Positions 34,996 through 47,120 of a stretch of DNA of 64,000 nucleotides are shown here, piece after piece. The position numbers and the translations under genes were made by a program. The notes beneath the pieces were generated by a model. That model was not told where the DNA came from, did no database searches, and saw nothing but the letters and a program-made list of their open reading frames with translations. Every line of letters starts with the position of its first letter. Position 1 is the first letter of the stretch. Where the stretch lies: contig NC_044980.1 of NCBI RefSeq assembly GCF_008728515.1, positions 58,463,590 through 58,527,589 on the forward strand, in the 5' to 3' direction. Source of the stretch: Papio anubis (Eukaryota > Chordata > Mammalia > Primates > Cercopithecidae).

Positions 34996-37329
34996 GACCA
35001 AGTGAACATAGTCTCCTGACAGTTGAGCTTATTCTTTTCCTATTCCCTTCAGTCTCAGGGCTGTAAATCATCACATTGGTGGCTTAAACCATATTATCTC
35101 CTAACACATAAGTTTGGCCAGGAAATGAAACAAGTCACTTAGGTCTTGAAAAGGAACCTCAAAAACAAAATTCAAAGTGGAAACACCATCCTTTTATCAT
35201 TTTGCAATGTATTTTTTTTTTAAATCTTAAATTCTTAGAAACATGCAGGTATCTCATACTCAAAGACATTAAAAAAGAATGTTCTTTTATAATTTTTTTT
35301 TGTTTTTTTGTTATATACATAGTTTCTGGAACAGCGACTTTCATATACAAGGCATTCAATGAATCTTTTGAATCAATAAATTTTTGAATAAATTACCTTA
35401 AAACATACTGGTTGGCATTCACCACCAGTGATTTTCTGTGGTATAGTTTCCATTTTTCATTTACTTTTGATTTTATTCCTCATTTGGCTAAATATGTCTT
35501 CAAGAATGGTGCCTCCAGAATGACTATACAGGAAGCATTAGGTGTTGGCGATGGGTAACAGGAAGGATGTTTTAGGACTCAAAACCATAGTTACACTGCA
35601 AGAATATATTTTTATTTATATTTTGTTTTAATTTAGAGTGCCTTGAGCAACTGATCGGAGACTATTGGAGTGGAGGAGGTTAAACTCCTCTAAGCGTCCT
35701 TCAATGCTACCAATTGCTATTGTGGGTAATTGTTTTTCCTTCTGCCTAAATGCTTGTAAGATTTTTTTTTTTTAAATCTTGAGAGTAAAAGCTCACCAGA
35801 ATGTGAGCTAAAGTCACGACACTTTAGATAAAGTGTTTTGCTTTCTTCTACTTAGGAAAATTATTATCTATGTTGTGTGATTATTATTTCTGTTTTTTTG
35901 TTTTGGTCTCTCCTTCAGTAATAAAAACCAGGAAAAAGTGAGTCTTTATTCTTTCTCTTCCATATCTGTAATTTCTCTCTCATTGCTTTAATCTAAATCC
36001 TCTCAAGTACTGTGAAGGTTTTCTTTCACATTAAAAATTATTTTCCTTTAGAGACATGTCTGTTCGTCATTGTCCTAAAGGTGGATTTTAATTTATTTGG
36101 AACAATTTTTACATATATTAGCCATCTGATTTTAAATTTTATCCTAATGGACTCTATTTCCCTCAGGCCTTACTAATTTTCTGTTTTCTTAATGTATAAA
36201 GTTATGATTGCCAAATCTCCCCAAGACTACAGATGACAGTTTTCAGAAGAACACTCTGTCTTTAGGCCTTGAAAGTGCTGCTCTTTTTCTCTTAATTTGA
36301 AGTAATTTTAAAATAATCCTTTTCCCTTTTAAAATGTCTTATTTTTCCTCAACAGTATATTTATATTAGTTTTAGTCCTTCTATAAGCCCACACTCATAT
36401 AATCTCCTTTCCTGATCTTTAGGAAGATTAATATGTTTAAACCCCACTACAATCTTCTGCTTCTGAAAGGCTTCACCTATGTTACCCCTCTTATATATGG
36501 GTGGTACCTCCCTCCTAGTCTATGAGATGGTTCTCTACTGTGATAATTTCCATGATGCTCTGTTTCCAGGGTCCCCACTTATATTCATAAACATCAATTA
36601 TATGTGGAACTGTCTTAAAATGTACTTCATCACTACTAGTCTCTATCACCTACTTCCTGCTTTGTGTTTTTGAGGTTAAAATTTTGGTCTGCATTTAGAA
36701 AGAAGAGAGAGAAAAAAAACAGAAACAATATTCTGTGTGCTGCAGAGAGTAGAACTCAAGTGCCACAGAGAGAGAATCCTAACTTCTCTGCCTAATACAT
36801 ACCCAAAGTCTGAGGGGACTGCATCTATTTGTTACTCACTTCAACTGCTTTTTGTTTTCGTTTTCTTGCTGAAGTCGGCTACATATGAAAATATATAAAA
36901 CCATAAAAGAATTTATCCCATAGCTGTTTAGAAATTAAGAGTAAAAAAGTTGAGAATAGAAAGAATTGAAGGTAGGTAGGCATGCAGAGACCTCTTAGAA
37001 AGTTTGGGCGATCTGAAAGGGGTTACTAAAAGGAAACCTGAATCTGCATTTTGGGTTTCTTCTTCTGTTAACAACATGGAAAGGATTAGTGGAGCAGATG
37101 AGAACAGTTTGGTTGTTATCAGAATGGGAAGAAGGATAAATTTTGAACCAAAGGATCAGCAATATTTGTTGGCAAGGTTGAGACAGATGGAAAAGATGTT
37201 CAAAGACGTAGTTTTCTGGAATTGAAAACCTCTGAACACGGCAAATGAGGGACGAAGAGGAGTTAAAGGGACTCCCAGGTGTCTTGTCAATTACCAAGAA
37301 AAGAAAGTGCGGTTTCACAAGGGCAGGCT
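34996..37329. other. Unassigned sequence
   Basis: No exon or clear repeat. Frames of 61-66 codons at 35159-35387 and 36479-36673 have no domain. The stretch includes AT-rich runs near 35213 and 35771. Confidence 0.4.
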
Positions 37330-37500
37330 GAGGAGGGAACATCATTTTTGGACATAACCACTTTAAGTTTATTTTGCTTTTGGAATATTTCAGATAAAGA
37401 TGTGTAGTCATACATAAAATTCTAAAGCCCAAGAGAGAGATCTGAATTGAAAGTAGAGAATAATATGTCATCAGACTTAAGGTTGTAGCTAAAGTCATGC
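37330..37500 (+). repeat. Ancient dispersed repeat, class uncertain
   Basis: 'catcatttttggacataacc', 'agagagagatctgaattg' and 'aatatgtcatcagacttaagg' resemble a mammal-wide repeat seen in many introns. I cannot name it. A 167-codon reverse frame at 36995-37498 overlaps it antisense. It has no recognisable domain and is treated as chance. Confidence 0.35.
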
Positions 37501-37882
37501 ATATGATTGCTCAGGGAGAATCTGCTGAGTGAAAGATGAACAGGCTGCATCTGCCCTATTAAGCCCTTATTCCCTGCAAGGGCTTTAGAAGCTGGAGAAG
37601 GTCTCTTTGTAAGACAGGCTAGGAGTGCCTGAAATTAACACCTCAGGAAAGCTGTGTATAAAACAAAACCCACAGCTCCCTTACTGCTCAGGTGGGATTA
37701 CCCTGAAATAATGTGTGTTTTACAGTTTCCCAGAGGTTTCTCATGGGTTGGAGCTCCAGTTTATCTACAGTGGTAGCTGGAATGATAATACATCCTGTAT
37801 TTGTCGCCTTTCTTCATATGTTATGCCACTCCCCTCCCTTACTGATATTTCCTCTACCTCCCAAATAAACTACTTATACTTG

Positions 37883-37921
37883 GAAAAAAAAAAAAAAAAA
37901 GAAAGAAAGAAAGAAAGAAAG
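37883..37921. repeat. (A)n-(GAAA)n simple repeat
   Basis: An A-run of about 17 is followed by five GAAA units. No SINE or L1 body is recognised directly upstream, so its origin is unclear. Confidence 0.85.
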
Positions 37922-38607
37922 ATGGGCAGGCCAAAGACAGAGCTCAGGGAAAAATGGATCTTGGCCTGTGTGTGGCTTCATTACTCCTCATAGCCTCGTA
38001 GGCCTATTTAAGCCTTGAGATTCAGCATTCAGCTTGTCTCAGGAACACTTTGATTGGATTAAGGCAGTTGTTCCAGGGAATCAGCTGAAGCTCAGACATC
38101 TCCTACCCAGCTCACCAGGCCTTGAGTTGTGGTGGCATTGTTGCCAGCTGAGACAGAGAGAAGCAGGATAGAATCCTCTGCATGAGAAGAGAGAGCCAGG
38201 CTAAGGATACTGAAGGTATTACTGGGAAACAGAGTAAATTACTCTGAAAAATAAATGAATAGATGGGAAAGCAGAGTGGAGTAACAGAAAAGCATAAATT
38301 GTGATATCATTCACCAATTATCAGAGGTATTAAAAAGAAAAAAAATTAGTTATCTAAATATAGGTCTATAATTTTTAAAGTGTGACAGTAGACCAAAAAG
38401 ATGGCATACTCAGACTGGTGAAACAAAATGATCCCAGGGGCCTGTGATGGGTAATAAAGTTAAATTAGGATAGGCTGACTGGGAGAAAAAAATGTCATCT
38501 AGCATTTCATATTTCAATGTGATTAAAAATTAGGTGTCATAAAATAAGATGAGACAGTTTATGATTTAAGTCAGAAGTGAGATATCAGAGTTCAAGATAT
38601 TCAGATA

Positions 38608-38919
38608 CAAGTTGTCCCTTGGTATCAGCAGGGGATTTGTTCCAGGACCCTTCATGCATACCAAAATTCACATATGCCTAAGTCTCTTCCATAAAATAGT
38701 GTAGTATTTGCATATAACCTAAGTACATTCTCCAATATATGTTAGATCACCTCTAGATTACTTATAATACCTGACATAATGTGATAGAATGTAAATGCTA
38801 TAAAATCATATTTTATTTGTATTATTTTTATTGCTATATTTATATTTTCTGAATATTTTTGATTTGCGGTTGGTTGAATTCACGGATGCAGATCCCATGG
38901 ATATGGAAGGCTGAGTATA
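38608..38919 (+). mobile_element. Tigger-type DNA transposon (MER2 group)
   Basis: A non-autonomous element with both ends present. The left end has 'gttgtcccttggtatcagcaggggattt' and the right end 'gttggttgaattcacggatgcag...ggaaggctgag'. The interior has 'gtagtatttgcatataacctaag' and 'ctagattacttataatacctg'. The length of about 310 bp suits a full internally deleted Tigger. It has no transposase. Confidence 0.82.
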
Positions 38920-39757
38920 TTCCATGTATTGATACGTTTAGGAAACATATATGGAAGTAGGTTGTTAGAATAATGATGAAGGCCATTGGACAGAAGAAAT
39001 CACAGTACTTAGAATGTTAATAGGGTCATCTATATGGCAGTTGAAATCACTCAGGAGGATGTCAAAGAGGAAAACTGTGAAATAAGTAATCAATGAATTT
39101 CACAGAATGATAGAATATTCAATGGGTTAGAGCAAGGCCAGGCTTTAGAGATATGCATATTTTTCATGAGGATTGGAAAAATTGTATCTAAAAGTAACAG
39201 AGGACAGTGAAGAAAATGATATCACAATGTCTGACACAAACTGACAGTTAATGAAATGTATGTGAAATGAATGAATGCATCCTGATTCCCAATTCCTTGG
39301 TAAGTTAAGTATGAAATAATAAAATTCCACTGGAAAAAGAGCCAGGAGAAGTAGTGGTGTGGTAGAACCAGCTCATACCAAATTGGAGGAACTAATTACA
39401 ATTTTTTCAGAAAATCTGCAGACTAATTGTTAAAATAATTACTTAAAATTAAATTATATGAACTTACAATTGAGGCAGTAATATTAAAATCAAAGGTAAT
39501 AAAAACTGAAATTCATCATTTTCTAATGATTATACTACATTTTACTTTTATTCATGCTCCTAGGGTTATTTCTATCTATAGTTTCTAGATGGTAGAAATA
39601 TTACATAATGGTATACTGCTACGTATCTCTTCCCAGCTCCTCACTCAGTAACACCATATTGGTATCTTGAAATTGGCTATGGTGGAGTTTTTATGCCATG
39701 GAAATAGGCAGATACTAAAGATTAGGGCTTAATTTTTTTTTGGTAAATTGTCTAGAA
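38920..39757. other. Unassigned sequence between DNA transposons
   Basis: No gene is seen. Text near 38970-39080 may be a piece of the same ancient repeat as 37330-37500. Confidence 0.35.
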
Positions 39758-39944
39758 AAATTCTATTGCACAACTGCCGCCTGTTTTTGTAAAAATGTTT
39801 TATTGGAATATGTCCAGTAGTCAGTGGTATTGTCTATAGCTCCAACATAATGGCAAAGTTGAGCACTTGCAACAGAGACCATATGGTCCTTAAGCCTAAA
39901 ATATTTTCTATCTAGTCCTTTAAGAGAAAGTTTGCCAACTCCTG
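39758..39944 (-). mobile_element. hAT-Charlie-type element (MER3-like), reverse
   Basis: A compact non-autonomous hAT element. The plus strand has 'caactgccgcctgtttttg', 'ttattggaatatgtcc', 'gcacttgcaacagagaccatatgg', 'ttaagcctaaaatattttc' and 'aaagtttgccaactcctg'. It is flanked by gtctagaa (39750-39757) and gtctagac (39945-39952). These 8-bp flanks fit the nTCTAGAn target preference known for Charlie-type hAT insertions. Confidence 0.78.
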
Positions 39945-40012
39945 GTCTAGACTTAAGAAAATAATGGAGAAAATGTTAATAATGCAGATTAAACTTAAAA
40001 GTATGTCATGTC

Positions 40013-40286
40013 GGCCGGGCGCGGTGGCTCAAGCCTGTAATCCCAGCATCTTAGAGCCGAGACGGGCGATCAATGGCCAGAGATCGAGACCATCCTGGCT
40101 AACATGGTGTCCCCGCCTCTCTACTAAAATGCCAAAAATTAGCCGGGCGCTGGTGGCGGCTGTTTCGTAGTCCCAGCTACCGAGACTGAGGCAGAGAATG
40201 GCGCGGAACTCGAGGCGGAGCTTGCAGCCGCAGCAGAGATCCGGCCACTGCACTCCAACCCCAGCGACAGAGCAAGACTCCGTCTC

Positions 40287-40310
<24 letters not shown>
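40013..40310 (+). mobile_element. AluY SINE with anomalous internal errors
   Basis: The Alu starts with intact 'ggccgggcgcggtggctca', has a pure A-tail of about 28, and has a perfect 16-bp target-site duplication (39997-40012 and 40311-40326, aaaagtatgtcatgtc). These features mark it as recent. The interior nevertheless differs from AluY at many places, mainly short losses in G-runs. Examples are 'catcttagagccgagacgggcgatcaa' (in pieces) and 'ctaccgagactgaggcagag'. CpGs are abundant. The excess of small indels in a young element is unexpected. Confidence 0.95.
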
Positions 40311-40317
<7 letters not shown>

Positions 40318-40326
40318 TGTCATGTC

Positions 40327-43300
40327 TGTATCCATTTCATTGTGAATAGTACAAAGAAAAAGATTTAAAAAATACCCTTCCAACATTTGAAACAACTATT
40401 TGGTTCACCAGTTACTCATGTTATTGAAAAACGAGTGTGATTCTCACATATGCCTTCATTGTTTCATTTTTAATTTACTCATTAATCCAAATGAAAATAC
40501 CAACTGGCATTCTACATTCATTTGCAACTGTTGTTTGGTTATGTACACAAGAGTTCAGTAAAAATCAATAAAAGGGTTCTGTGCAAATCAATTGGCTACA
40601 TTGAATTTATAATGAGTATCATACATTATTATGTATAAACTCTGTGCCACATTTTATATCAGTAAAATGGATTTTTTAAAACCCTGTGTATATATACACA
40701 TATGTTTGTTTCAGAGAGTCCGTTGTTAAATATTTGCCAGAATCCCACTGAGTAATATGAAGATATTACAGATGCAGAAAGTTAATTCATAATTGAACAG
40801 GGTTCCTACAGGGCATTATGATTTTATTGCTATGGAAGATCAGTAGTAAAGGATGAGGGTCGGTAAGAATCATTAAACAGTACAGAGATTAAAGTACAAA
40901 AGTAAATGTGACCAAAATCAGAATTTTGATTTCTAAATATGGATGATCATCACTGAATTAGGAGGCAAAAATGGTTATTACGAGTCCTAACTCTTCAAAG
41001 GCAATTTTGGCATAAACAGTTTTAGTATCAGAGGAAGGTGATGTCCCTAGGATATTGAGTGGCTTTTTATACCAGTAGTTTGCCTACTGAACTCAGGCAT
41101 TCCGAACTGAATGTTGATGAATGTTCACCTAGTCAGGTAAAGAGACGGCACAAGAAACCCTCAGTACTTGCAGGAACTAAGTCAGTCTCTTTGCCTAATG
41201 CACGGAAGATATTCCAGTCCATTAGTCAGTATTGTATAGGAATCCTGGATTATGTTACCTTCTCTACCAGCCTATTTCACATGGTTCCAAATTCTCTATA
41301 TTTCAAGTCTTTATCTACAAAGGATTGCTGCCACTCTACTCCTTCTATTTCCTAAGGCAGTTATGAGTCTAAGTGAGAAAATATGGTGAGATCAATGTAA
41401 GACACTTAAATGAAAGGCACAAGACTAGTTCAAAGCACTTTGCCTAGAGAAAGTATTAAGTGCTTTTACTTGAAAATAAAATACAGAAAGCTTTTGAGAT
41501 ACAACTTAATTTTCTGTAGTTAACAGTGGGAAGTTAGTGTACCATTTATTGGTCCAGTATTAAGATTTAGGTGAATAAAAATCTAGCCTATATACATGAC
41601 CCTTTTTTCATGTATCAAAAAGTAATATAGTTTTTTTTTTCCCCCCAGAAATTGAGAGCTCTCTAATAGACTAATTGAAATTTGTAAACAAGGGCCACGG
41701 CAGCCTATGCACTCAGGTCACCCAGAGATTATGGAATTTATTAGACATCACTGGCATCTACAACATGGTGAAAGCTTTATTGTTCCTGGCACTCTGAGTG
41801 CAATTATTTTGATTTTTCTCTGAACTTTAAGGTATTAGCTTACACAACAAGGTATAATGTTCTAATCACAGTGTTTGACCTCTCCCACATCTACTAGTCA
41901 CTCCACAAATGTTCCAATTGTCATTTGTTATGTCTAGCTGTTGTTGGAGAAAGCTTCCTAATTACATTGTCTAATTATCTTAACAAAATGCAAGGAAAAT
42001 CTTTTTCAAAGAAGGGGAAAACTAGCAAAAATGAGAAAAGGACACTGATAGATATTTGTTAAAATGTTAACGCAGATGATAATTACAGAGACGTCTAGAA
42101 AGAGCTTTAAGAAGATAATCAAGACACAAGAGACAAAAATTATCAACCTCACTGACAACTGTTTGACTGTTAATAAAATATCATTTGCTAACAGAGAACA
42201 AGTAAAAATTTTGAAAACTCATCAACGTTCTATAAAATGGAGGCCTTGAAATTCCCAACCTCACATAGCTGCTTTTTTAGAAAAGCATTTTAAAGGTTAA
42301 CTGAGGTCCTGGATCACCAGATTGAAATCTTTCCTCTAAGATACGAGGTATTCCTTTTAAACTTCAGATTTAGCTGTGTCAGTGTGCAGGTGTGTGTATT
42401 AGGAAAGGATTAAACTAAATAATAAAAGCTTTGACCTGTGAGACAAAGCCCTGATATTCTTGTATCAAGCTGTCTCTCTCTAGATGGTAGAGTTAATAAC
42501 ATTTGTTTCTCTTGTGACAAAGATTGGATTCCCTGATTAATCTGACAAGGTCAGAATAAATCACTGTACTAAGAAGATGGAGTAGGAAAAAGAAGGTGTG
42601 TTTTCCAGCGTCTCAAAGATAGTAGCTTTGGCAAGAAGCAAAAGTTATCTTTTCTTCTTCAAGTTTTAAACGAAGTCAATATATTGGCAATCATTGTTTA
42701 AAAAATATATAAATAGGCATCATAGTCCATGTATCTTCTATTTACCTAAAGGTCAGTTTTCCACAGGAGAAAAGTTGGGAGCAGAAATAAGAGTTCAGAT
42801 TTCCATCTGCCTACTATGTAGTTAGACAACTTTTCTGCCGAAGCCAGCTGAAGCAGCTCTCTTCCCTCTGAGTTTCTCAAGAAGACAAATCAAACAAGGA
42901 AGTAGAAATCCAGCCTAATTAAAGTCGTGGCTGGAACTCAAAGAAGTACACTTGTGCACAGAATATAGTTGGAACAAAGCTTTTATTTCATTCTCCATAC
43001 TACTAAATTTGAACCTCTCTTCTCAGAGCCTGACCTACTCCCCTTCAATATGACAATAAGACCCTTACATGTTAAGGGTATTACAAACAGTGTTCACAAA
43101 AAGCAGTTTTTCAAGCAGCCTCTGGTGCCGTTATCACTGCACTGCTCTAGATGAGTGAGAAGGTAGGCAGCAGCCTTTATGGTCTCAAGCCGTAGCAGTG
43201 TGGCTCTGCAAGCACAAGACCTTGATGTCCCCGTAGTAGCTTGTCATCTTTAACAAGATCTGGCTGCACCTCTGCGGGTGAATCTCACTCTGAACCCTTG

Positions 43301-44380
43301 GTACAAGTATCATATTCAACAGTCAGTCTATAAAACTCTCCAGCGTGGCCATCTGTTAGTCCTCAACAGAACAGGAAGAATGAATTTGAAGATGAAGCAC
43401 TTCAATGGGAATTTTCTTCCCTGATTATCAATGGCATCATTTCCTTAAAGGTCTTTGTGGAGAGATAGTCCATATGGGCAGAGAAATGTCCACATACCAG
43501 TGTCTATACTCTACTTCTTAACCTGCAGTTATAGGTTTCGATTTTGGAAAGGTTTTAAAAAGCAATGCAGGCCCCTGGTTTCCTAGAGTAACTTACCTGT
43601 TGTTTTCTTCTGACTGCAAGAAAATAACAATAATGTTTACACTGGTGCCAAATCAACCCATAATACTGCAGATTATCTCCTTTCTTGAGTAGAGCATCTG
43701 AAAGGCTAATAGCCAGCAATACATACTCTCAAATCTCTGAGAACATTTCTCTATGAGGTTTGGAGAGCTGGTACTTACTTATTTTCTTTCAGAGATACAG
43801 ATGCCCAAAGAGATGGCCTTAAGCTCGCTGAGCATGTGGGATGAATACTCACAATAGTTAACATATGGCACTCCATTAGGCTGTCATTTCAAAAATGTAA
43901 TAATGGAATTATCTTCTTTGGAGGTATGTCTTAAGTCACTGTATAAGAAATAGAGAGTGGATAGCTTCCACATTCCTCTCCAAAGCAATAGCTGCATTTC
44001 AGATGTGGCTGAAATAAGCAACTGATGGTCTGCCACCTGCACAGCAACCAACATTTCCTGGGATATGAGATAGCCACAGAAGTTGCTAAGGGGGAAATAA
44101 CTCCACCATTCTGGCATAATAGTGGAGTTCAGGGTGCTAATCTGAGGCATATGTTTTCACCTGCCAACAATAAGTACACCTTTGTGGGAAGAGTGTTCTG
44201 ACCCCTAACAGGGATCTAGTTTGAGCTGAGGTAAAGTTGAGAAGACCCAGGAACACCTCTGAAGGAATCAAGGTACCCTTTTTCACCTTCACTTCTGTGT
44301 CACCCTATGTGTTACCAAAGCAGCAGCAATTCTGCTTGAAGTTTACAACATGAAAATGCTGCCTGAGTTCGTAGCCTGCC
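40327..44380. other. Long unassigned stretch
   Basis: About 4 kb with no repeat that I recognise and no convincing exon. Frames at 41059-41355 (98 codons), 42064-42249, 42969-43154 and 43884-44150 (reverse, 88 codons) lack domains, and none has a visible splice-site or codon-bias case. It may be unique sequence or contain old repeats beyond recognition by eye. Confidence 0.45.
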
Positions 44381-44575
44381 GACCCACCTGTAGATTTCAG
44401 ACCCTAACTGTTGCAACAGTGACCCTTCCTGTACTTCCAGCCTATACATTTCACACTCACTGACCCCACAATCACATGAACCAAGTCCTTAAAATCTTTC
44501 TCTCTCTCTGGATAGATAATAGATAGATAGATATTCCATTGGTTCTTTTTCTCTGGAGAAGGCTAATACACATGA
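44381..44575 (+). repeat. Old LTR-like 3' fragment with (GATA)n
   Basis: 'ccacctgtagatttcagaccc', 'cacatgaaccaagtccttaaaatc', then (GATA)n-like sequence at about 44511-44533 and 'ccattggttctttttctctggagaaggctaatac' (in pieces) match the terminus of a common mammalian repeat. The family name is uncertain. Confidence 0.4.
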
Positions 44576-44679
44576 GATTATATCAATTCCTGTTTTGTTA
44601 CACAGAGCTCTCATAATAAGCAAATGTAAATATGGAATGCAAATAAAAAAGAATGGCTTTTATTGGAGCATTAAAAAGT

Positions 44680-44840
44680 GCCTGATGCAGTATTTATATT
44701 TGACATAAGTTTTCTCACTGAAGTTAAAACAGCCACTCCTTTTATAAATAAGGAAAGAGATTAGAGGGTTTAAGTAACTTTCTAAAGGGTATTCAATATG
44801 GAACCTGGATGTAAGGTTTCTAAAGCTTGTGCTGTCTAAA
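44680..44840 (+). repeat. MIR SINE fragment
   Basis: 'tttataaataaggaaagagatt', 'gggtttaagtaactttctaaagg' and 'atggaacctggatgtaagg' follow the MIR 3' half in sense orientation. It is strongly diverged. Confidence 0.5.
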
Positions 44841-45270
44841 ACATTACATTTCTGTTAAACTTTAAAACATCTATATTCTCAATAAACCAACTTTCTTGTT
44901 TAAAAAGTGATGGAAATATTGATAAAGCTTACAGAGAAAATAATAATCAAGAGAAAATAATTGGTAATTGTAAATCATTTTAACATGCAGGGCATGATGA
45001 AAAGAATCAATACAAATAACTAATCATTCATCTCATTGCAATTTGAATCTACTCAAGGATCTGTACTGTATTATCTGTACTGTATTATTTAAACTTAGAA
45101 ACATAGGCCATCAGTGCTTTATATTGTTTGATTCTGTGCAATTATAATTGAGTCAGATTCACAACTTTAAAAAAGTCATCTAGAAGTTAATATTCTGAAA
45201 TTAATGGTATCCTGCAGGATAAGATAACATCAATATTATCAGCTATTTATAGTCAAGACAAAGTTTACAA
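44841..45270. other. Unassigned, with a 14-bp tandem duplication
   Basis: No gene is seen. 'atctgtactgtatt' is repeated head-to-tail at 45059-45086. Confidence 0.5.
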
Positions 45271-45861
45271 TTTACCATTATCCCTTGGTATACTCTGGGG
45301 ATTGGTTCCAGGACCACCCTCACATACCAAAATCCTTACACACTCAAGTCTCAAAAATCAGCCCTGCAGAACTATATACAGGAAAAGTTGACTCTCCTTA
45401 TATGCAGGTCTTACATCCAGCAAATATTCAAATACTGTATTTTCTTTCTTTTTTTAAACATGGGGTCTAAAAGATGGGGTCACTTAGAGACAGGGTCTCA
45501 TTCTGTTGCCTACGTTAGAGTGTAGTGGTCTGATCATAGCTCACTACAGCCTCAAATTTCTGGGCTCAAGGGATCTTCCTGCTTCAGTCTCCCAAGTAGT
45601 TGGGACTATAGTCATGTCACCAATTCCAGCTAATTTTTAATTTTTTTTGCAGCAGGGTCTTGCTATGTTGCCCAAGTTGGTCTTGAGCTCCTGGGTTCAA
45701 GGCCTCCTCCCACTTCGGCTTCCCAAAGCACTGATATTACAGGTATGAGCTACCAAGTCTGGCCCTAATACTGTATTTTCAATCTACTTTTGGTTATAGA
45801 CAATTCTGCTTTTATGTGGACCCACACAGTTCAGACCCATGCTGTTCAAGGGTCAACTGTA
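45271..45861 (+). mobile_element. Tigger-type DNA transposon (MER2) split by AluJ
   Basis: The left part (45271-45444) has 'atcccttggtatactctgggg', 'ggttccaggaccaccc' and 'gcaaatattcaaatactg'. The right part (45781-45861) has 'tgtggacccacacagttcag' and 'gctgttcaagggtcaactgta'. Removing the Alu and one target-site copy rejoins an element of about 255 bp. There is no transposase. A 61-codon frame at 45285-45470 lies within it and is not a gene. Confidence 0.8.
45445..45766 (-). mobile_element. AluJ SINE, reverse, nested in Tigger
   Basis: The antisense Alu has 'agagacagggtctcattctgttgcc', 'gatcatagctcactacagcctc', 'ctgggctcaagggatcttcctgc' and 'cttgctatgttgcccaagttgg'. These are AluJ-type variants. 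The perfect 14-bp target-site duplication aatactgtattttc lies at 45431-45444 and 45767-45780. It inserted inside the MER2-type element, so the Tigger is older. Confidence 0.95.
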
Positions 45862-45999
45862 GAAGTTATTTTTGTCAGCTTAAATGACAAGCGTGTTCCA
45901 GAATAGGGATTCCTACTTCTACCTTCTCTATTTTTAAACTATTTCTATTAGAAATGACCATTTCTAGCTTAGAAGTTGAAGGCATAATTGTAAGAGATG

Positions 46000-46160
46000 T
46001 CCTGCCAATTGTCTGTGTGATATGGGGATAGTTATTTAATTTTTCTATAGTTTTATCCTCTGTAAAGTTGGAATCAAAATAGCCCCTATCTCAAGGGATT
46101 GTCATGAAAATTAAATGTAATAAAATATTTAAATCATGGAATTCAATAACTAACATAGAA
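46000..46160 (+). repeat. MIR SINE
   Basis: 'gtgtgatatggggatagttattt', 'ctatagttttatcctctgtaaag', 'caaaatagcccctatctcaaggg' and 'ttgtcatgaaaattaaatg' follow MIR from the 5' part to the core in sense orientation. Confidence 0.7.
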
Positions 46161-46194
46161 AATAATCAACCAATATTAACTATTATGATCATAG

Positions 46195-46400
46195 CAGACA
46201 CTTATGTGTAATGAGTGTGCATATATTTATCAACTAATCTTCACAATAACTTGCTGAGCTTGGTAAGTGATGACAACCCCATTTCACTAACAACAAAACT
46301 GAGGCACACAGAGGTTAAGTTTCCAAGGTCTTATAGCTAGTATCAAATGGAATGTTAAACCCATCAATCTGGCAGGAGTCCATCCACTTCTCACTTTAAG
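46195..46400 (+). repeat. MIR SINE
   Basis: 'cttcacaataacttgctgagc', 'accccatttcactaacaacaaaactgaggcacac' (in pieces), 'gaggttaagtttccaagg' and 'cttatagctagtatc' give a clear MIR 3' half in sense orientation. Together with 46000-46160 it forms a MIR-rich patch. Confidence 0.75.
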
Positions 46401-46984
46401 GTATAATATTTAATTTGTTCTCTTACTTCTAAACACCCAGCACACATCTATGATCTTTGTGGAAACTCAATTTAGCTTCACTAATAAGTTACTTCAGCTT
46501 CAGGCTAGGCAAACTTCTTCGATAAAGCAAGTCACACTATTTATTTTGACAATAACTTCTAAAGAATAATTCAGAATATGTAGTGTTATAAACAAGGTGT
46601 ATTTGTAGTAATAGGCGACAATATCAGAAAGCCTTCCTGTAGCAGAAAAGCCAGGACCCAGAGTTACTGAATCTTGAGGCTAGCAACTTGACTTTCCCCA
46701 GAGATAGAGCCTTGGCTATCACCATCTACCCCCAAGCCCTGCTTTCTGTCATGAGCAGACAAGGCAAATGATTTAACCACAGAAGAGTCAAATTGTCATA
46801 GGGAGTTAGGATGACTCAAATTATGTTTTCTTATTTATTTAGAAGCCATGGAAATAAGGATCACTGGTCATGTTCAAGGGGGGATCTTTTTGAGGGAATG
46901 ATTAGCCTCAGATTGTATGCGCTTTGAAGCAAAAACTTTTTTTCTTCTTCTAATGAGAATATTCTGTTCTCAGCTATAGCTTAC

Positions 46985-47120
46985 ATGAACTAAAATCTTT
47001 AGTTTTCTTGTCTGCAAATTGGATAAAATAATATATGCCTTATTGTTTTGTGAGATAATTTTAAGGATCAAATTTACTTTTTTTTTTTTGCAAACACTTA
47101 AGTGTTCTACAATTGTCAGG
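46985..47120 (+). repeat. MIR SINE fragment
   Basis: 'cttgtctgcaaattggataaaat', 'atgccttattgttttgtgag' and 'aattttaaggatcaaat' follow the MIR core in sense orientation, followed by a T-run. Confidence 0.5.

Noticed and set aside
36995..37498. 167-codon reverse open frame
   Set aside because: It has no recognisable domain, is rich in Leu/Ser/Phe as expected of antisense AT-rich DNA, and partly overlaps an ancient repeat. Nothing suggests an exon or conserved protein.
43884..44150. 88-codon reverse frame that looked protein-like
   Set aside because: I could not match it to any family, and no neighbouring exon or splice context is visible. A translated protein search would be needed to revive it.
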